A DNA stretch of 64,000 nucleotides from Gymnothorax reevesii (Eukaryota > Chordata > Actinopteri > Anguilliformes > Muraenidae). The stretch covers positions 32,240,501-32,304,500 of the forward strand of contig CM056574.1 in assembly GCA_029721435.1 (NCBI GenBank). Reading direction: 5' to 3'. Both the position numbers and the translations under genes were made by a program. Positions 10,273-24,176 of the stretch are shown here, in pieces. Within the stretch, counting starts at the first letter, position 1; every line of letters begins with the position of its first letter. The notes beneath the pieces were generated by a model, which saw only the letters and a list, made by a program, of their open reading frames with translations, ran no database searches and was not told where the DNA came from.

Positions 10273-13200
10273 GTACTCTCGCCCTCAACCCCTCAGATCC
10301 GTCCTGCTTGCTTAGCCATTTTGTCTTTAGATTGAAAAAAAAGAGTATTATTCCTCTTCAATCATATTTTCTTTTACTTGTGGTATTTTTCAAAATGAGG
10401 ATGTATGCCTACCTTTTACAATTGATTAGCAGGACAGCAAATTCTAATTTAAAATCTTTAATTTGTTAGCATAAGCGGTGGATGTCTGCTATATAGTTTA
10501 TGTTCTGTATGAATATTCACCTAGAATACAGTTCTTGACAGGCAGCCTTCTCAACAGTTGCACCACTGATTGCTCAAAATATTAATTCCATGTTCATCTC
10601 AAATCAAAGGGATTATCCAACTAGACGGGAAGAAGCGCTGGGAGATAGATTCATCCCTCTGTGCCCTGTTATTGGATATTACTTTTAGCAGAATGCATAC
10701 AGTGCTTCTGCTAGCCTCTATGAATGGTTGCAGATGGACAGGGATGGAATGGTTATTGATCGTTTGGATGGGCAAAAAATTGGATTATTCTTTTCGCAGT
10801 TTTCGAATTCCCTTTACCAGATTCTCCTCTAGGGGGCAGTGCTTGAAGTTTTAGGATTAGAAAAAGCAAATAAAAGCACTAACTCAGTGCAATAAATTTC
10901 GCTTGATGCAGTGTTATGGTCGTTCGTGTGTAATGGTTGTAAATATTGATTGTTTGCACAGCAGGGTCTTAAAAGTATTTGTGTATGGAGATGTTGCCCA
11001 TGGAGTGACCTTGACATGTGGCTCAATAATACATTCTTGGTGATTAAAGAGGAGGTCTCCATAGGCTGTCCTTGCTTTATAGTTAGGTTTAATGCATTTT
11101 GAGTTGGCAGTTGAGGCCACACGGTTACTGCTGTGAGTAGTATTTAGCTGTCTTTATTGTGCTAGCCTCCCAAATTTAACATCAGCCTGCACTTACCTAC
11201 TGTGCGTCATAGCTCATAAAATGTCTGGTGAGAAGTGTGATCATAAGTTAGATAATGGGCAAATGGTGTGCTGTCTCAAAGGAGCTGTGTCATGATGACT
11301 GCGCATTCAGAACTTTCATCCCAAGGAAGCAAATCTGCCTGACTGCAAGTCATAATCTGATTTCATCCTTAGCAATTCATATTTGTTTTGCATATATTTA
11401 TTTATTTTTGTTACTCCAGCCTTGTGCTTTTTATATAATGCTGCCTTCTATGGAGATTCAAAGCCATTGCCAATAATAACAGAAGAAGAAGAAGAAGAAT
11501 ATCTTCTAGATTGTTTGAGCAGATTTACTTTCTTCAAAGTTGTGAGCATGCTCAGTAATCGTGACACAGCTCCTTTAAGCAATGGGTGATTCACCCTCTC
11601 AGTGAGCATTCATAATTTCTGGAGGTTAGAGAGAATAACTCCCTGCTTTTAGGGGTAATCAGTGCAGATTCATCTGCGTTGCATTGTTAGCTCTCATCAC
11701 AGGGCATATGCAGCTCCAGACACTTGGCTATCTTTATGATCCCTTGGTTTGATGGTAAAACTATGAGAAGCAAAGCGAAATTGATCAGGATTGTCCATCA
11801 ACCTGTATCGGAAAGTTTTGGGGTCAGAAAATTGAAGTTCATCCATTTGAATCAGTACTTTCAACCTTTACTAACTAACTAGAAAAATTTAATTTGGCTC
11901 ACAACATTTAAAGAACCTCACCAGCAACTAGTCTGAAGCAATTTTATTTTAACCTGAGTCTTGCACCAAAGTCAAATGCACATGTTGATTGGAATAATCA
12001 TGGAAGTCCACTGTCAAAAGTAGTGGGGATAGTGGGGTGCTCAAGAAATGACCCTCATCATATAAGACTTGAGGGAATTGGTGAAGTCAAATTTGCCTAC
12101 CTTGGTTGGGCGAAATATATGGCTGATAACCAAAGCCAGGGCTCCTCAAATCACGGTCCTCGTGGGCCGAGAACTACTGGTTTTCCACCCTCCCTTTACC
12201 TGGGAGTCAAGTGAGATGACAATCTAACCAATCGGCAACATTAATTTTTCACTTAATTGTCTGGAAGGAAGGAAACCAGGACTGTATTTGGAATAGAGGG
12301 CCAGATTTGGAGAGCCCTGACCAAAGCTATTCAAGCTTTTGACAGTGCACCCTCTCTGGATAAGATTATTGAATTTTACTGAAACAACTTCAGTTGTAAT
12401 GCATTTCTGATGAGATGACGCATTCTTCCAGGTGTTTATCCATAATCCGCACACCCGTGGCCAGCGGAAGGCTACACACCGGCTGAGCCAAAGTGCCCAA
12501 GATTCGGACATCTCCCTCCTCAACATCAACCAGGCGGTCAGTTGCCTTACAGCTGGGAAGCTGGACCCCTCAACCACAGGAGACTCCCTGCTGGTGGGCT
12601 CCCAGACTAACCTGCTGGCCTACGACGTGCACGACAACTCTGACATCTTCTACAGGGAGGTGTGTGCAGGGCAAGGGTCAAAGGTCATAACATTCGTAAA
12701 ATATTATACGGTGGGATTTGCATTAAAGATGAGGAGGGATATATAGCGTGTTGCATTTTGCAGTCCTAAACCCCGAAGGGACATTTTTTTAAGCCACTGG
12801 TTCCCTCACCAGATTTCCCCTGCTTTTTCCCCTTTGGGACTGTAAGGGAATGTAACGGTCTGTGGTCAACTTAAGCTTAAGGGGATTTCAAATTTTGTTT
12901 TATGGGTTCGCAAATTTGATTCACTAATTTAACTTTAATTATATCCCTTTATCTCTCACCTGCAGATTTCCTCTCTGCTAAGTACTTTTGAAAAGTAAGC
13001 TGTTGACAAGTTGCTGTATTGGAAGCACAACAGTAATGTTTCAAGTAGCCGGACTTGTTTGTAGGAAAGCAACCATTATTATGCTGCTCTGGAATAAAGC
13101 TTTCTAAAATCTGGAGAAGGTATCAATGGTGAAAGAGGCATCTTGGCAGGCCTAGAAAGCCTGTCTTCATTCCAACACTTTGTTGGATCCTAGATCTTTT

Positions 13201-16200
13201 ATAAGTGACAGTAGATAGCTTGGTTGGGTCAGTTAGCATAGCTATGATGAGAGCCAGAGACAGAACTGAGGTATAGGGGAGTGGTGGGATGGAAGTTGCG
13301 GAGGTTCCTCCTAAAACTTATAGCAATCTGCAGCCAGAGAGTTTTTCCTTCACATGGCAACCCCATTCACACGCAAGCAATTTATCGTCGGCTGAAGTCG
13401 CTGGTGGAGCATTAATCCCAAAATCAGCTGCTTCTCATTGCTCTTGCAACATTTGTGTATAGTGGCTCCTAAACTGTGCCCTGTGGGATAAACAAACAGT
13501 TTGCACGATAGTTTACTAAATCAGAAGAAAATGTATTGAATATTAAGTCCTACAGATGTATTCTTTTAATACATATTAGCTATGTGCTAGCAGCCGCGGT
13601 GTAATACTGGTAAAAGTGAGCTAGCTATTTTAAAGACCACTGAAGGCTGTTAATGTACTAATAAAAATCGCCAGAAGTCCCCGCAGTTTTCGGAACAGTT
13701 CTCTATGTGTTGTTCTAAGACATGTTGCTGTGATTGCTGTCCGTATTTGATGTCATGTTGGAAATGCTGAGGAATAAAAACAATGTAGTTGTTTCACAGT
13801 GGGAATCTTGGTACCCACTGTGCCTCACTCTCATTGAAAGTCAACTGTGCGAAATCACTCACCATTTGCTGAAAGTTAATCTTTGCCCTACGTTTTTGCA
13901 TTGCCCATCGCTTCCCATCCTTACAATTTGCTAAAGTCTAATTTAAAAAGGCTGAGATTCACTTTAGTCACTGGATGTTGCTGAAATGTGAATGTCATTT
14001 TAGATTTGCTGTGAGAGGATTAGGCTTGAGTTCTCTGTGAAATGCATTGTGATGTGAAATATGCTATAAAGTATAATTGTAAAAATGCTATAAAATAAAG
14101 TTTGATTGATTGTTATAGTCATCAGATCGATGACATGGTATAAGCTGAAATTGTTCCTGCACTTTAGGTTCTGTACTCTACAGTTTAAAGCATACTTACA
14201 GGTCCGGAGTCCCATTGGCTTTCACTGATGACCTCCACTGATTTCTTGCATCTGAATTGTGAATTTAAAGATGGAGAAAGCAACAAATCGATGGAGTAGA
14301 ACTTGAGGACCAGGATGTAGTTCCTCTTGATTCAATAACTGAGCAGGAAGTACAACATTAGATATATTTCCTGACTTGTTGCAGGTGTCAGATGGTGCCA
14401 ATGCAATTGTTCTGGGTGAGCTGGGAGACATTCCTTCTCCACTGGCCATCATTGGGGGGAACTGTGCCCTGCAAGGGTTTGACTACGAGGGAAACGACAA
14501 GTTCTGGACGGTGAGGTTACAGACATCACTGTGTCACCACAGGAGATGATGCGTTACTTGTTCTCACAATGTGCTACATCACCGCATTACCACTGCGCAG
14601 TAACTGTTGGGTCATGTTTAAACAGCTCTCAGACTGACTGGCTGAAAGTGTTTGAGTACGTGCTTGTGCTTGTTTTAAACATAATAATTGCACTAGTGCT
14701 ATACTTTGAGTCTAGCGGCCTTTTACACAAATGGTTATTACTTACTGAAATGTGTACATATTGCACTACAAATTTCCAGCGTAAAAATGATTTAAGATTT
14801 TTAATTGTATCCTAAATTGTAGCATTTTAGGTTTTTATAGTGTACATTCCTTTATTTTTGCTTTAAAGGTAACGGGGGATAACGTACGATCTTTAGTGCT
14901 GTGTGACTTCACCGGAGATGGAAAAAATGAGGTTTGTTATACAAGATCTGGGCATTTACACAAAAACACAATCATACGCCTACGTATAATGAGGCTGTGT
15001 GAATGTATGAATTAGGCTGGTCAAAGGGTTAATGCTGTGATTGCCATCAAATTTTATGTAAGTTGTGTAATTTTTGATTGCGAAAGAAACATTGGAAATA
15101 CTTTGTATAATTGCTATTACCTGAGAATTAGAAAGTGGAGGAAAAAATTGGGGTTTGTGAAATCTTGAATTTGGGTTTGCAGTTGAGGTAAGGTGCAAAT
15201 ATATCCACAAAAAATTAATGTTGTGGCTCAGGTTCATGTCAGATCCTTTGATGCAATCGGCCAGATACAATATATAACATAAGAGCCAGAACCGAGATGT
15301 CTTTTGATTAGGCTTATTCTTGTAGCTTCTCGTTGGGTCAGAAGACTTTGACATCCGCGTCTTCAAAGAGGATGAGCTGGTGTCTGAAATGGCTGAGAAT
15401 GAGGTAGGGTACTCTACCTGCTTGCAAATCAACATTCTTACAGCAGGACTGGCCAGTCCAGTTCCTGGAGATGCACCCTTTTGATGCAATTGAAATGGAA
15501 GTTGAATTGACATCTTTCTAGGTCGTATATCTCCAGTAACAGGATAGGACTTCCCATTAAACAGTGTTTGAGCAGTGAGATACCAATGCTATTCTGTCGT
15601 AAAAACACTGACAGAATGTAACGAGTAGTGCCGACCAGTTCCTTCTCTCCCTCTCAGACGGTGACCTCTCTGTGTCACATGCATGGCAGTAGATTTGGTT
15701 ACGCATTGGCCAACGGCACTGTGGGAGTGTACGACCGGACTGCCCGCTACTGGCGAATCAAGGTATGGCTGTGTTGACCTCTTTGCCCTTAATATAACAT
15801 ATCGCAATTTTCCTAAAATAGTGTATTGCAGTTACTGAATATTACAGATTTTCATTTGTCAAATTTCCCTGGAAATGATTTTTTTTTTCACTTTCTTGCA
15901 TTTATGAAAGAAGAATTTTTATATTTCATTTTTCTATTTGACAGATCCTGATAGTATTTTATTTGGAAATGATGGTATAAAATATGCTATTGTTTATTTA
16001 AATGTTTATAAACAGTTTGAAATTAATATTTCAATGCCTACAGCTAACCTGCGCCGAAACAATCAGGTGACAAAAACTTGAATAAACAGTTGTTGAAATG
16101 TAACTGAAGAAGATGCTTCCATATAAGTGCGCTGCGTGGGACAGTTAAAGGCAGATAACTTCTTGTCATGATCTGTGTGCACGTCAATCAATACTGGACT

Positions 16201-19200
16201 GGCCCTGCTGACTTTCATTCTGGATCGATACAGTTTCATAATAAGGGCACAGATGACACGAGTTTGAGGCACAAAGGCTGATCCCACTGGCATGTGTGTT
16301 TCAGCAATAACTGTGACTAAAGTATTATCTGCATTTAAGTCTGTCGGAAAGACATCAGCAAATAAAGTCGGAATTTGTGGATGAGAGTGCATGTAATTCA
16401 ATATACAAGAAAAAGGAACTCTTTCTCAGGTGGCTGAGAATCTCAATGCAGAATGGACGCGCTGATGAGGCAGTGTCAGCGAGTAAAGTCAGTCGAATAC
16501 TGTGTTGGGAAAGATTTAACAGTACAGGCCTGAGTGCTGGGTCAGAACAATCTCGTGGCTCATTTATGCTGCGGTAAGGAGTTTCCCTTGTTGAGTTCAG
16601 TTGTTCTGAGTGAGCAACTTGATCATGAAGAAACATTTCAATCTTACTGGGATCGGTCTCTTCCAGGATGACAGTGCCCCCATCCACCAGGCACGAGGGG
16701 GTCACCGAATGGTTTGATGAGCATGAAAACAATGTGAATGATATGATGTGGTCTTTGCAGTCACTAGATCTCAACCCAGTTGAAAACCTATGGAGGATTT
16801 TGGACTAAGGTGTCAGACAATTCTTTCCATCTCTTCTGCCATCATCTAAACTCCAAAGAAGTGAATAGCTTTTGTAATATGGGTTTTCCAAACCTCAAGC
16901 AGAGTTCCAGAGACCATGTTCTGCCTATGAAGCTGAAGCTGTTCTAGTGATTCAGCAACTTACTTGGGAACCCATCTGTACATATAGACAACCTACATAC
17001 ATATTTGCAGTACAAACTGTTCTGGATTTTGTGGAGCACACCCTGTGAATAACCCCATGCCAACCACTATTACACTACGCAGTCTCCAGTAATACCTGTA
17101 AATCTGTTTCCTGCACTATGTTGGGAGAATGAATAAGAAAATATGAAAATATATTTTTCAAAATTGAAATAGTTAGGGTTTTTAATAATATTTGACAATT
17201 AAATTTCAGAAAGTGAACTGTCACTATAATTTAGTCTTTCTTAGATACTATAGAACAGGGGGTCATCAATCTTCCCCAGAAAGGCCCAGTGTGGGTGCAG
17301 GTTTTCATTGCAAACAAGCAATTACACACCTGATGCTACAAATGAACCCCTGGACTCTCTGCTAATGAGCTTGGTTAGTAGCATCAGGTGTGTAGCTGGT
17401 TGGTTGCAATGAAAGACTGCAGCCACACTGGCCCTTTCTGGGAAAGATTGGGGACCCCTGCTATATTCACACATTCTTTCGCATTGTGTGCTAAGTGCCC
17501 TTTGTCAATTTTTTTGTGACTTTTATCACTGGAGAATGTATCATGTACACATACTGCTCATGCATCAGAGCCCTATGTCCATATACCTCTTTTGGACAAG
17601 GCAGACTGCTACTCTAGGGTTTATATTTCAGCGTTTGCACAGTGTCTGGAACAGAGTGTTGCCATAGAGCTCTCCTCTGTGTTTCATGAAGTAATTCTTG
17701 ATAAACACTGTGTGCTTTTAGGCTGCTGGCTGTTTTGCAGCAGGACTACACTATACAAACGTTCAATGACCTCATGAGTTCAGAATGTCTGGTCTGTAGT
17801 TTAGCTGTGGAGCACTTCCAGGATTTTTAATGGTACGTTTGGACCGCTGAATTTGCAGGGGTACAGTACCTGTTGCTGTGTTGTTGTACATTGTATAAAA
17901 ACATGCGAGTCGGGTGTAGTAACTTCTAATACGGGTCATCTGGTACTTGTATGCAGTCGAAGAACCACGCCATGAGCATCCACGCTTTTGACCTGAACGG
18001 AGATGGAGTTGTGGAGCTCATCACTGGATGGTCCAATGGGAAGGTACAGCACTACATTTACACTGCACCACGAGCTCTTCAGTTTTTGTATTGGCCTTGA
18101 GCGGCCCTAACACCCCCCCCCAAATCTTTGATTCTACAGCATGGATTTCAGTAAGATGGGTCAAAAATGTACTCTTCTTCACTTCTTCATTACATACAGT
18201 GCCACAAATAGTATTTGTCCTAACTTCTACTTTTTTTGCGTATTTTTCAGACCTTCAAGTAAAATTTTGTTACGAAACAAAGACAAAACAGAAAGTAAAC
18301 ACAAAAGTACAGTTTTAAATTATCAATTCATTTATTGGAGGAATAGTTATCTAACTCCAACTGGCACTGTGTCCCCTTAGTTACTCAATCTGCCAGTTAA
18401 TCAAATTTTATTTAACATTTTGTTTAAAGCAGAACTGAAACACTCAGGCTTGATTACTGCCTGGCTTATTCATTCTGAATATCACTGAAGTGGACTGTTA
18501 TCAGCAGTGTGAAGGAGAATAAAAGGTTGAGGCACACTATGCAACGATCAAAACTATTTCTGAGAGGGATGGCAAAGTCAGTTCTTGATTTTTAAGAGTC
18601 TGCAAATCCTGCAAACCACCATCAGTGCCGCTATCTTTAAATATAAAAAAAATTAGAACAGTTCTGAATTTTCCTAGGAATGGCAGGCCTACCAAGAAGT
18701 TCCCTTTGCCTTAGCATGGCTGTCTTCTTGTTGTAGATTGATGCCCGTAGTGACCGTACTGGCGAGGTTATATTCAAAGACAACTTCTCCTCGTCGGTGG
18801 CTGGAGTGGTGGAAGGAGATTACCGCATGGACGGCCAGGTGCAGCTCATCTGCGCATCTGTGGACGGAGAAGGTGAGCAGGGAGAGCAAATCTGAGTGCA
18901 CACATCACCTCGTGTCACCTGACCCTTAACATTCCCAAGGTGGCCAAGTAGTTTGTCCCCTAATCTCTAATTTTTGCTTGAATATCCCCTGAAGTAGGTT
19001 CAAAGGTAGAAAAAACTTTTTTTTTCCATTTTGTAGGTCAATGTGACATGCATATTGTGTACTTTCTGCGTGCAGCACTTCACTGAAGCTAAATGACACT
19101 CATCGTGAGTGAAATTTTCAAACCGAGGATGTCATGTTTTTATGGCTGCAACCTTAAATCAAGTAGAAACTTGATTTTGTGAATCATTTTATACACATTT

Positions 19201-22200
19201 CTCTGCAATTCAGCAAAACATATTCAGGATCTTTAAAAACCTCAGAATCTCCTATAGAATTCAGCCCTACAATGGCAAAAGGCGGTAACTCCAATACATG
19301 ACAATTGTAGTTACTGCCTCTTGCCATTGTCGGGCTGAATTGAAAATGGGCATAAAACTTCTACAGGTTTCGATTAAGCAGCTACATTTGGCAGACCCAG
19401 ACATGGGATTGCAGAATTGAAGCGGTTATTTGATAAGGTCACATATTTGACAGTGGTTTTTATCATAAGTGTCTATGAGCGTCATGGCTAACCTTAGCAC
19501 CTGACATGCCTCTAATAACTGTTTCTGGTATTACTCTGTAAATGCACTGTTCTCTCATAGTGTTGTTGTGTGTAATTTGGCCTGGTTTTTCAGTAAGGGG
19601 GTACCTCCCAGCCAGTAAGGAGATGAAGGGGAACCTGATGGACACCAGTATGGAGCAGGACTTGATTCGGGAGCTGAGCCAGCGCAAGCAGAACCTGTTG
19701 CTGGAACTGCGCAACTATGAGGAAAACTCCAAGGTGACTCATCATATGCTATCCATTCACACGGACACGCGCACGCTCACAATACATACGTAAATATGCA
19801 TGCAGGCATGCGCCATGCACTTAGGCATTTAAGTATCATTCAATCGTATGTACAAACTATAGACACGCTCATGCGCATATGAGCAGGGCACATACTCAAA
19901 ATGTGTACAAATTTACAAAAATACTCCATGTATACAAACACGATTTACGCATGAAACCATGGACTCGCACTCACTGTACACATACCCAGAAATGCTAACC
20001 AATATGTACTGACTCCTCTCAAGGCCTCGTCTGGTGCTCTGCTCTCTGAGGGCGATGCACAGATGGGCGTCATCCCTGCCAACACGCAGCTCCAGACGGC
20101 CCTCGCGGTGAAAGCTGCCACAGAGAGCCAGAAGGCCCATATTGAGCTCAACATCTCCACTCCAAATGGTAAACCCCCCATTGAATGCCCTTCGTTAGAT
20201 TCCGAGTCAATATTTTACCTTTGCTTTCCAAGTGGCTGTTCACCATTAAACTCCAGGCCAACAGGTGGCAGTATACACCAATTCTTTTCGGTAAAATTCA
20301 GGATAAAATAGAATGATAAGATGGGAGAAAATGATGCAGTATGACACCTAAAATTTGGTTTTGGTATGATTTTTTCCGCGATTATTGTGTCTATGGTATC
20401 ACAAGGCTTCCTTATTCATGAATTTTTGGCGACAGGAAGTCATTAGCATCTAATGTCCAATGTTTGACTCAACTGATCATACCACTTGGCAGTATTGCAG
20501 AACCCTTAAATGAAAACTATACATTGTCATTTCCGTCATGTTTACTGTGTATGACGTAACGAGTGTGTGGAATTGCTGCCAAGAGCCTTAAACATGCTAT
20601 GTGAAAGCCAGGAATCCAAATCTGTTCTTGGTGGTCTGCTGTCCTGTAGCTTATCTGTTCAGCCCTGATGTCACCCCTGAGTCAAATAGCTAATTAGCTG
20701 CCAAACAACATTGTCTGCTGCAAATTGAAATGTGCTGTTTGGGCTGGAGTCAAAACCGATAAGATAGTAGATCGCCAGAAAGTAGTCAGTGCCAGCCTTG
20801 TATTAGCCATACAAATGAATTGTACATAGCATTGTGTTAAAGGCTGGCAGGAGGCTCGGTCTTGGGTTTGTGACACTCATTTCCCCCTCTGGCATAACCC
20901 CTTTACAGAGACCATTATCCGGGCAGTGCTGATTTTCGCCGAGGGGATCTTTGAAGGAGAGAGTCATGTGGTGCATCCCAATGTACAGAACCTGTCGGGC
21001 TGTGTGCGAGTGCCCATTGTCCCTCCCAAGGACATCCCCATCGACCTGCATATCAAGGCTTTTGTTGGCGGAAAGAGCAGGTAAATGGAGTTTGGCTCTG
21101 TGCTGCCCCCTACAGGAAGATGGAAGAAACTAACTGAAATTTCACTGATAAATACTAGAATTGAATAAGGCGACAGAGAAATTGAGTGTATTGGAGGTGT
21201 ATGACATGCAAACAGAGAGGAAAACCAACCATGAAAGAAATGAGAATGTTGGGAGCATGTTTTGGAAAATTAAAATTTTTGTTCTCAGTGGAATAAAACA
21301 AAGCTTTTAAAAGATATCCTTCTGATGGCACTCCTGAGAAAATTTTAAGTAATTTATTGAAATTATTCTGAACGCATGTGCTCAAGTTTTGATCACCCTA
21401 GATTTTTATTATTGATTTTAGCTTTTAATGTTCATGTTTTGTACTCCAAATTAACGTTGCCAAGGATGTGAGATTTCAACTGACAATTTTTATTTATTTT
21501 ATTTTATACATTTTATTAGTTTACATTTTATTGAAGACAATTACAGATGATATAGTCTTGACAGAGTCCTGATCTGAACATCATCATGGCTGTCTGGGAT
21601 TATGTGGAGAGACTGCAGTAAGTGAGAATGTCAGTCTGCAGACGAACTGTGCCAAGTTCTCTAGTACGCCTGGAATGAGTTTAAGCCATTCATCTCATTA
21701 AATTAAAGAACTAGTGGACTGTACCGTATTTAAAAGAGTGGGATTGTCACTCCAAATGTTTGGATTAATTCAGTTTTTAACAGTTCCTGGCTCTTTATGG
21801 TACATATTTCAGTATTAAAAACCATGATTTTTGGAAGAATTATAGCCTTAATGTGCCTGAAACATTTTCACACTACTGTATATATCCAGCGGGAGTTTTA
21901 TGTTCCCTGTAAGAGCTGATTTCACATTTAACGTTTGGCTTTGCTCTGACTGGGATTATTGGTGATGACTTGTCAGGACTTAAGCCAGTAAGCCAGATGT
22001 CACTCTGACTTAAATCTGGCCCTTGAAGGCCTGTTGGTTGTACTGCTGGTCTCCTCATTTATCAGGTGCTGATTTAGCCAAAGGCTATCAGAGAGCCGGA
22101 ATCCCCGGTCAATAGCGGCATTAATAGTTCAGCATTACTGTTTCAGTCCAGGGGCTGTTAAGGGTATGTTTTGTCAGTGTTACAAGACAGCACAGTAACC

Positions 22201-24133
22201 GGCGGACAACGGTTATTCATTCTTCTTCCTTTCAGCACACAATTCCACGTGTTTGAGATCACGCGCCAGCTGCCTCGCTTCTCCATGTACGACCTGCACG
22301 TCGACCCCGCAGCTGCTCAGCCCTCAGGAAGAGTTACCTTCAACATCAACGACCGACCGCAGAGAGTGAGGGAGCGTACTCACACAGATATATGCTGATG
22401 TGTAACCAACACATAAGGAAATGCGTGTGTACACACACGCAGAAACTCGACTAAAAATGGCTTTAACTTTGAAGTATCTCTACAATTCCAAAAACATCTA
22501 CACAGATGATGCCTCTCATTTTAAGTGGTAACTAAAGCACTCAGGGAGTGTATACCTCTGCCAAGGCCCAACAGTCCTCCAAATGCCTGGGACACTGGTG
22601 AAGAATCCTTTAAAAAATTCTTGAATTCAGAATTTGATCTGGAACAATTTCACCCAAAATGGAATCAGTTTTAAGTTGGGCCAAGACACACTTCTGGTAA
22701 AAATTTCACAGAAATCTGTCCATAACATTTTATGGAATGTTGCTGACAAACAAACGTACATACCCGCAAACCGAAGGTTAAAAATAACCTCCTTGGCAGG
22801 TTATAATTAGCAGCATGTGCATACATAAGAGGTCTAACCAGCTGCGGTTTGCAAATCCAGTCTTCGAAATACCATGGGGGAACACTTCTTTCTGGTGGTC
22901 CCTGTGAGAAATAGGTACCTGATGTATTTTCTAAAATTCCTGGCATGGCAAAAAAAAAATTTGGTGTTGAAATTAAAACTATCTCTAGTTGTAGTTCATC
23001 TTTTCATTTTACAAACTAGTTAGTACAGTTACATTCAAACAAACTGTTCGTGTACATTGTTAGTGTGGTGGGATGATCTTTAAGCATTTGATTGACAGCT
23101 AAGTTCCATGTCATCACCATGTAAGCTGCCAATGAGCAGCATGCACGGATACTGAGAAGCGTATCCTACTTGCAGTTTCATTATAGTCCACCAGAGGCAG
23201 CCTTTTACACACTTCTCCTGGCAAAGATGATGTACATGCTGATGATTGTGTCATTCATTCTGTCAAACTTTTGGGATGTGGATTTTTGCCCCCATATGGA
23301 AACTAGTCCCCAGACATCAGGTGGTGTTTTAAAATTTCCACTACTTTGAGCCAAAAGAAACATAGGCGCAAATGCGAATCCTGGCACGCACACATTCGTT
23401 CACATGCCTTCCGCGCACTAGTGCACATCATCGAACGCAAGCGTGCCGTGCACATACTGAGACACACATGCAGACCACACAGTTTGTGGAATTCTGGATG
23501 TCCAGGCGTATGAATTCGAAATGCACTGTTTATTTATGCACTGCATAGATTATTTTATGTACAAAAGTACCATTATTATTTTTATTATGTTAGATTCTGT
23601 TAACTTTAGCAATCCTATATTTCAAGTGTTTCTCATGATGTCAACCAGAATGATAAATACTCAGGCACCTCATTTGACAATAATAATATCATTCTATGAT
23701 TATAGTAACTATTTAGTAACTTTCCACAGCAGAGACTGGTGGTTTGGTTTAGCTGTTTAAATGGTTGCTAGCATCATGGGAGCTTCCAGTTTTCAGTACA
23801 TCAGCTATGTACATTTACTCCCTCCAAACTATCATTCAAAATTCCTACTATTAACATTCCTATCGATATTGACTGATTCTAGGTGCTACATATCTAGCCA
23901 TAAGTTCTATCTGGAATTCTTGAAAGTTCTGGGTCATAATGGAGTTTTATGGATAACACTGTAGGTGTGATGTTCCTCTGCAAGTCCCTCTCTGTTTGCT
24001 CCTAGGTGGTCATGTGGCTGAACCAGAACTTCCTCCTTCCAGAGGGTATCGACTCGCCAAATGTGTGTTTCACTGCTCTGCGCCAAGGCGGTCTACTCAG
24101 CATTAACATGCAGTCTAATGGGGAGGTACAGGC

Positions 24134-24176
<43 letters not shown>

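Noticed and set aside
14980..15513. 177-codon minus-strand ORF in bbs2 introns 4-5
   Set aside because: It lies antisense across bbs2 exon 5, has intron-like composition and no domain; it appears by chance.
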